DNA of 64,000 nt, taken from Winogradskyella pacifica (GTDB taxonomy: Bacteria; Bacteroidota; Bacteroidia; Flavobacteriales; Flavobacteriaceae). Numbering within the stretch: the first letter of the stretch is position 1; each line of letters begins with the position of its first letter. The position numbers were made by a program, and so were the translations under genes. Below the pieces are notes generated by a model, which saw only the letters and a list, made by a program, of their open reading frames with translations, searched no databases and was not told the origin of the DNA. The stretch covers positions 24,085 to 88,084 of the forward strand of contig NZ_JABFDI010000017.1 of the NCBI RefSeq assembly GCF_013403915.1, written 5' to 3'. Below, piece by piece: positions 59,463 to 64,000 of the stretch.

Positions 59463-61364
59463 ATGAAAAATTTTTACATTTATGTGTTTTTACTCATGAA
59501 TTCCTATCTTTTATTGGCACAGACGCCAGAGGAAAGAGCAGTAATAACGTCTAGTTACGATTTAAATAAATCTAAAGAGGTAATGCAATACCTTAAGGCT
59601 GAAAATGCAGAAAGGGAAATTAGAATACATAATTACCTTAAAACTCTAACAGAGGAAGAACTGGCTGAAATTAATTTGAATGGTCTTCGTGATATTACCC
59701 CAAATGGACAGCCGTTATTCTATGTTTCTCATAATCTTGGTTCTGCTAAAACAATAAAAGCTGATCGATTAAATACTGGTGGATCTTTGGGTCTAGATCT
59801 TAATGGTCAAAATATGATAGCTGGTGTTTGGGAAGCGGAAAATGGATATCCATTAGGTACACATTTAGATTTAGCCGGAAGAATAACTGTCATTGATGGA
59901 GGATCTAATGTTTCTTTTCATGCGACGCACGTAACAGGAACAATTATTAGTTCTGGTGCTAGTATTCCTATAAATTTGGGTAGAGGAATTGCCTTTGAGG
60001 CAAGTGTGCTTGCTGCTAGTTCGGCTAATGATACACAAGAAATGTTGGCACAAGCAACACTAGGATTGTTGGTTTCTAATCATTCTTATGGATATGGAGC
60101 AGAAAATTTAGCTGTTTCTCGTTTTGGAGCATATGGTTCAGATGCATTTAACGTAGATTTAATTACTAATATCAATCCATACTACGTGCCAGTAGTATCT
60201 GCTGGTAATGATAGAGATGGTTTTAGTTCATACAATCCATCAAAAGGTGGTTATGACTTATTAACGGGGCAGTCGGTGGCAAAAAACGCAATCACATCTG
60301 CAGCTGTAGGTCAGGTGCTTAACTATACAGACCCGACAAGTGTAGTAATGTCTTCATTTAGCAATTGGGGGCCAACTGATGATGGAAGAATCAAACCAGA
60401 TATCTCATCAAAAGGTGTCGGTGTTATGTCTACTTCAAATCAATCTAATACTAGTTATGGTAATTCAAGTGGTACTTCAATGTCTGCTCCTGCTACAACT
60501 GGGTTATTATTATTAATGCAACAGCATTATAATAATGTTAATTCTCAATATATGTTAGCGGCGACAGCTAAGGGGTTGTTACTGCATACCGCTGATGAAG
60601 CTGGGTTTTATCCTGGGCCTGATTATAGTTTTGGATGGGGTTTAGCTAATGGTGAAAAAGCTGTGGAAACTATAACCAATAATATGGTGAGTTCATATAT
60701 TCAAGAGTCTTCATTAAATGACTCAGAAGTTAAGACGTTTGAAGTTAGGGCGTTAGGTAACGAGCCTTTAATGGTGTCTATTTCTTGGACAGATCCGCAA
60801 GGTGCTGTGGCTAGTGGTGTTTTAGATGACTCGACCCCTAATTTAGTTAATGATCTTGATATTAAGTTAACTAAAAGTAGTACGGATTACTTTCCTTGGA
60901 AGTTAAATGTTGCTAATCGTTCTGGTGCAGCTACTCGTAATAGTACAAATGATGTTGATAATTTTGAAAAAATTGAAGTTGACACCCCTAATGCTAACGA
61001 TGTGTATTCAATGTCTATTACTCATAAAGGTGTATTATCAGGAGGTGCTCAAAATTATAGTCTTGTCATAACAGGCGGTGTGTTGTCTGGCTTAAGTGTA
61101 GAAGAATATTTTGCTGGAAAAGTTGAAATATATCCAAATCCAAACAATGGAAACTTTAATATCAGATTTAACAATAATGGAAACGAAAATGTCTTAATTG
61201 ATATTTATGATATGAGTGGAAGAATGGTATATAAAAGGGATTTTGTTAATGAAGCTGTTCAATTTAATAGAACAATAAATTTAGAGGGTGTAGCGTCAGG
61301 AGTATATATAGCTAACATCTCTAAAGGTGGTAATATATCATCGCACAAAATTATTATTGAGTAA
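59463..61364 (+). CDS. S8 (subtilisin-like) serine peptidase with type IX sorting domain
   Basis: A 633-residue secreted protein with signal peptide MKNFYIYVFLLMNSYLLLAQ. The peptidase domain has His153 in FHATHVTGTI, oxyanion Asn in VSAGNDRDG and nucleophile Ser339 in GTSMSAPATTG. Where subtilisins have the catalytic Asp, this protein reads AGVWEAENG with Glu124, so the triad is altered. A beta-sandwich P-type domain follows, then a C-terminal sorting domain (VEIYPNPNNGNFNIRF... GVYIANISKGGN) for type IX secretion. Confidence 0.9.
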   Translation: MKNFYIYVFLLMNSYLLLAQTPEERAVITSSYDLNKSKEVMQYLKAENAEREIRIHNYLKTLTEEELAEINLNGLRDITPNGQPLFYVSHNLGSAKTIKADRLNTGGSLGLDLNGQNMIAGVWEAENGYPLGTHLDLAGRITVIDGGSNVSFHATHVTGTIISSGASIPINLGRGIAFEASVLAASSANDTQEMLAQATLGLLVSNHSYGYGAENLAVSRFGAYGSDAFNVDLITNINPYYVPVVSAGNDRDGFSSYNPSKGGYDLLTGQSVAKNAITSAAVGQVLNYTDPTSVVMSSFSNWGPTDDGRIKPDISSKGVGVMSTSNQSNTSYGNSSGTSMSAPATTGLLLLMQQHYNNVNSQYMLAATAKGLLLHTADEAGFYPGPDYSFGWGLANGEKAVETITNNMVSSYIQESSLNDSEVKTFEVRALGNEPLMVSISWTDPQGAVASGVLDDSTPNLVNDLDIKLTKSSTDYFPWKLNVANRSGAATRNSTNDVDNFEKIEVDTPNANDVYSMSITHKGVLSGGAQNYSLVITGGVLSGLSVEEYFAGKVEIYPNPNNGNFNIRFNNNGNENVLIDIYDMSGRMVYKRDFVNEAVQFNRTINLEGVASGVYIANISKGGNISSHKIIIE

Positions 61365-61389
61365 AACACTTTAATAATCAAACAATACT

Positions 61390-61422
61390 AAAGACCAACA
61401 AATAACACTGTTGGTCTTTTTT
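61390..61422 (+). terminator. Terminator after the S8 protease gene
   Basis: AAAGACCAACA and TGTTGGTCTTT form an 11-base stem followed by a T-run. Confidence 0.92.
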
Positions 61423-61499
61423 ATGTTAAGTAAATTGTAATTTTATATTCCCAAACAATAATTAATGGTTTACTTTGTTTGAAAATTATATATTTCTAA

Positions 61500-63455
61500 A
61501 TGCAAAACAAACATTTTTACATACTTGTATTTTGTTTTTTTACAATAAGCCTTGTGGCTCAGACTAAACTAACTAAAGCAAACTTAGATACTAGATCAGA
61601 TACAACTTCTCTAACGAATAAGGCTAGCGGGTTCAAAGAGTTAGCTACCATCGATATGTATCTGCAGTTTAGTAATCTTGCAGACTCTATCCAGGTAGAT
61701 ACAACATTAACAATTAAAAAGGATTATAAATTTAATTACCTTCAAACGGATAATTTTAATTTAATGCCGTTTGCTAATATAGGACAGACCTATAATACAC
61801 TTAGTTTTGATTCTTGGGATAATAATACGTCACCTTTGTTCGGTGCAAGAGCCCGCCATTTTAATTATTTAAAGCACGAGGATATTCTGTTTTATGAAGT
61901 TCCAACGCCGTGGACGCGTTTAACCTATAAGACAGCATTTGAACAAGGTCAGCTTTTAGACGCTTTCTTTACCGTAAATCTCTCTAAGCAATTTAATTTT
62001 TCAATAGCCTATAAAGGATTACGGTCATTAGGTAACTATCAGAACACGTTGACTAGTACCGGGAATTTTCGGTTTACATCAGATTATAAAGCAAAGAATA
62101 AAAAATACCAGGCCAAAGGTTATGTTGTAATGCAAGATTTATTGAACCAAGAAAACGGTGGCTTAGATACTGAAGACCTCGATAATTTTAGCCTAGGTAA
62201 TGAAGAGTTTTTAGACAGATCCGTATTTGATCCTGCGTTTGAAGACGCTGAAAACATATTAGAAGGTAAACGCTTTTATTTTGAGCACGCTTATGCATTA
62301 CTTCAACAAAGAGACTCCTTAAGTAATAATAGTATAGCACTATTCAATAAGCTTTCATTAGAAGATAAATATTATCAGTATAGTCAAGACGTGTCTGCTG
62401 AAGATTTTTTTGGAGAAGCGTTTACAACAAGCATTAATGATAAAGTAAAACTAGAGAATTTTAAAACAGCCTTAGGACTTAGATATAGCAATAATATAAT
62501 AGGGGATCTAGAATTTGCTGTAAATTATACAGATATTAATTACGGTTATAATAGTGTTGTATTATTTCCAACAACAGCAATAACAAATAGAATTCAATCA
62601 AACTTCCTAGGTCTAGAAGGAGCGTATTCAAAAACCTATAAAGGATTTAATATTACCAGTAACGGAGGACTAAACCTTTCCGATACATTTGTAGGAAGCT
62701 TTCTAGACGGTAACATAAACTTAAAGCTAAATAAAGATATAGCGCTTTCTGGTGGAATCGCAATTAATTCCAGATTAGCAAACTATAACTACCTATTATA
62801 CCAAAGTGATTATATTAACTATAATTGGTATAATCTAGAGAATTTTAAAAACGTAAACACACAGCAGTTAAAATTCAAAATTGAATCTCAAAAATGGCTA
62901 AATGCCTATGTAGATTTATCTAATATAGATAACTACACCTATTTCAATTTAAAAGAAACTATAGATGGAGTTAACATTATAGAACCAAAACAGTATAATA
63001 AGCCGCTTCAGTATTTTAGATTAAAACTACAAAAGGAATTTAAAGTCGGTAATTTTGCATTAGATAACACCTTAATGTATCAAAATGTAGTTAGTGATGA
63101 AGATGTTCTTAATGTACCTGCAATCATAACAAGGAATACATTGTATTACTCCAACCAGTTGTTTAAAAAATCAATGACTTTACAAACAGGGGTAACTTTC
63201 AATTACTTTTCTGAGTATAACATGAATGGTTATGACCCGCTATTGGCCGAATTCTATACCCAAAACGACACCAAGCTAGGAGGTTTTCCTAGGTTAGATT
63301 TCTTTATCAATGCTAAGGTTAGGCAAACACGTATCTTTTTTAAAGCCGAGCATTTTAATTCATCCTTTACCGGTTACGATTATTTTTCAGCACCCAACAA
63401 TCCTTACAGAGATTTTACGATTAGGTTTGGTTTAGTTTGGGATTTCTTCCTATAG
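61500..63455 (+). CDS. Putative porin / outer membrane beta-barrel protein
   Basis: A 651-residue protein with signal peptide MQNKHFYILVFCFFTISLVAQ. The body has alternating aromatic strands throughout (RLTYKTAFEQGQLLDAFFTV, FNFSIAYKGLRSLGNYQNTL) and ends in a strand with terminal aromatics (DFTIRFGLVWDFFL), the pattern of outer-membrane barrels and of the Bacteroidota putative-porin family. The substrate is unknown. It has its own unit between a terminator and the rRNA leader. Confidence 0.85.
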   Translation: MQNKHFYILVFCFFTISLVAQTKLTKANLDTRSDTTSLTNKASGFKELATIDMYLQFSNLADSIQVDTTLTIKKDYKFNYLQTDNFNLMPFANIGQTYNTLSFDSWDNNTSPLFGARARHFNYLKHEDILFYEVPTPWTRLTYKTAFEQGQLLDAFFTVNLSKQFNFSIAYKGLRSLGNYQNTLTSTGNFRFTSDYKAKNKKYQAKGYVVMQDLLNQENGGLDTEDLDNFSLGNEEFLDRSVFDPAFEDAENILEGKRFYFEHAYALLQQRDSLSNNSIALFNKLSLEDKYYQYSQDVSAEDFFGEAFTTSINDKVKLENFKTALGLRYSNNIIGDLEFAVNYTDINYGYNSVVLFPTTAITNRIQSNFLGLEGAYSKTYKGFNITSNGGLNLSDTFVGSFLDGNINLKLNKDIALSGGIAINSRLANYNYLLYQSDYINYNWYNLENFKNVNTQQLKFKIESQKWLNAYVDLSNIDNYTYFNLKETIDGVNIIEPKQYNKPLQYFRLKLQKEFKVGNFALDNTLMYQNVVSDEDVLNVPAIITRNTLYYSNQLFKKSMTLQTGVTFNYFSEYNMNGYDPLLAEFYTQNDTKLGGFPRLDFFINAKVRQTRIFFKAEHFNSSFTGYDYFSAPNNPYRDFTIRFGLVWDFFL

Positions 63456-63540
63456 ATTAACTTATATCGTTTCTTCTTTACATATCGATAGTAAAGTTAC
63501 CCGATCCATATATAATACCACAAGTATTGTATGTCTTTTT

Positions 63541-63715
63541 AGGGCATTCCGCTTTTGCTTTTTAACAGCAAAAGCGTCGCGTCATCCGCTATATCTTTTT
63601 TTACTAGTTTTATTTTAAGGGAGAATACGTCATCATATATACGATGTTCTTTCTGTGTCATTATATATAGAAGCAAAAAAAGGATGCCGCTACTACCGCT
63701 AATGCAGACTTAAGA
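63541..63715. repeat. GGGC-TTCCG-TATATC dispersed repeat, copy 4 (diverged)
   Basis: GGGCATTCCG, then a perfect hairpin CGCTTTTGCT/AGCAAAAGCG (63550-63576), then CATCCGCTATATCTTTTT, and AAAAAAAGGATGCCGC further on. It shares ordered blocks with the repeats at 9621, 17193 and 22002. Confidence 0.55.
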
Positions 63716-63865
63716 GTGTACATATATATAATGAACAAATAGCTTGTCAATTATAAATAGTGCTGCAGAAAGATATACCCCTAATAAATTCAATATTTTT
63801 TCGTTAAGTAAACACCTTATAATAAGTGCTTTGAAAATTAATTTAAAATAAAACGCAAAAAGGAC

Positions 63866-63895
63866 TTGCAGGAACGAAAAAGGCTTGTATATTTG
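63866..63895 (+). promoter_or_regulatory. Predicted rRNA operon promoter
   Basis: TTG (63866-63868), exactly 19 bases, then TATATTTG (63888-63895): the best match in the window to the Bacteroidota TTG-N19-TAnnTTTG promoter. The transcript would start near 63900. Confidence 0.75.
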
Positions 63896-63899
63896 CACC

Positions 63900-64000
63900 C
63901 GCTTAGCGAAACAACGTTAAGGAAAAGTAAAGAAAAAGTTCATTAACATATTGAATTGACAGCGTAAGAATCAACTGGAAACGGTTGATTTAAAACAAGA
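63900..64000 (+). other. Leader of a 16S rRNA operon (gene beyond window edge)
   Basis: AAAAGTTCATTAACATATTG followed by AATTGACAGCGTAAG is the sequence style that precedes 16S rRNA genes in Flavobacteriaceae, with a box that resembles the antitermination region. A small hairpin AATCAAC-TGGAAAC-GGTTGATT follows. The mature 16S start is not inside the window. Confidence 0.65.

Overview
The window is from an AT-rich member of the Bacteroidota, almost certainly Flavobacteriaceae. Support comes from a SusC/SusD pair, type IX secretion C-terminal sorting domains, promoters of the TAnnTTTG type instead of E. coli -10 boxes, start codons without Shine-Dalgarno sequences, a fused E1 alpha-beta 2-oxoacid dehydrogenase, and many short dispersed palindromic repeats. 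No contig break, prophage, CRISPR array, tRNA or complete IS element was seen.

Region 1 (1-14007) is a long phenylacetate degradation run on the plus strand: paaA (partial), paaB, paaC, paaD, paaG, paaH, paaI, paaJ, paaZ, a paaF-like hydratase and paaY. Together they cover epoxidation of phenylacetyl-CoA, isomerisation to the oxepin, ring opening, and beta-oxidation to acetyl-CoA and succinyl-CoA. The run is interrupted by foreign-looking small units. Two related four-helix-bundle (S23/IVS family) genes sit between inverted hexamer-periodic arms, and one of them is frameshifted. A DUF559 nuclease gene sits between inverted copies of a REP-like repeat and is fused in frame to a PLP-dependent threonine/serine dehydratase. 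A third four-helix-bundle gene and a zinc peptidase are also present. PaaZ carries an extra C-terminal DinB/DUF1569-like domain.

Region 2 (14080-19602) is branched-chain amino acid metabolism: a divergent Lrp/AsnC regulator, an E2 acyltransferase, branched-chain aminotransferase and fused E1. The E2 interdomain linker appears to be built from two dispersed repeats translated in frame.

Region 3 (19717-27237) is a thiamine operon under a TPP riboswitch: thiS, thiC, a ThiE/TenI-like gene, thiD, thiE, thiG, thiH and a ThiF-rhodanese fusion.

Region 4 (27391-53334) is ordinary chromosome of mixed strand: cold-shock protein, SulP transporter, a DUF5522-hutU-DUF4136 operon, a PLP deaminase, glucosaminidase, hemL, small secreted proteins, YiaA, an alpha/beta hydrolase, a large zinc metalloprotease, a diheme cytochrome, lysS, a YqaE/Pmp3 peptide, lipB, a nucleoid-associated protein, a large lipoprotein and rnhB.

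Region 5 (53550-63455) is an outer-membrane uptake and secretion block: SusC, SusD, a Calx-beta lipoprotein, a secreted S8-like protease and a putative porin. The window ends in what looks like the promoter and leader of an rRNA operon (63866-64000), whose 16S gene would begin just beyond the edge.

The most unusual signal is that small ORFs (S23-type and DUF559-type) lie inside family-specific inverted repeats within one catabolic operon, and that repeat sequence has entered coding regions (dehydratase fusion, E2 linker, PaaH N-terminus).
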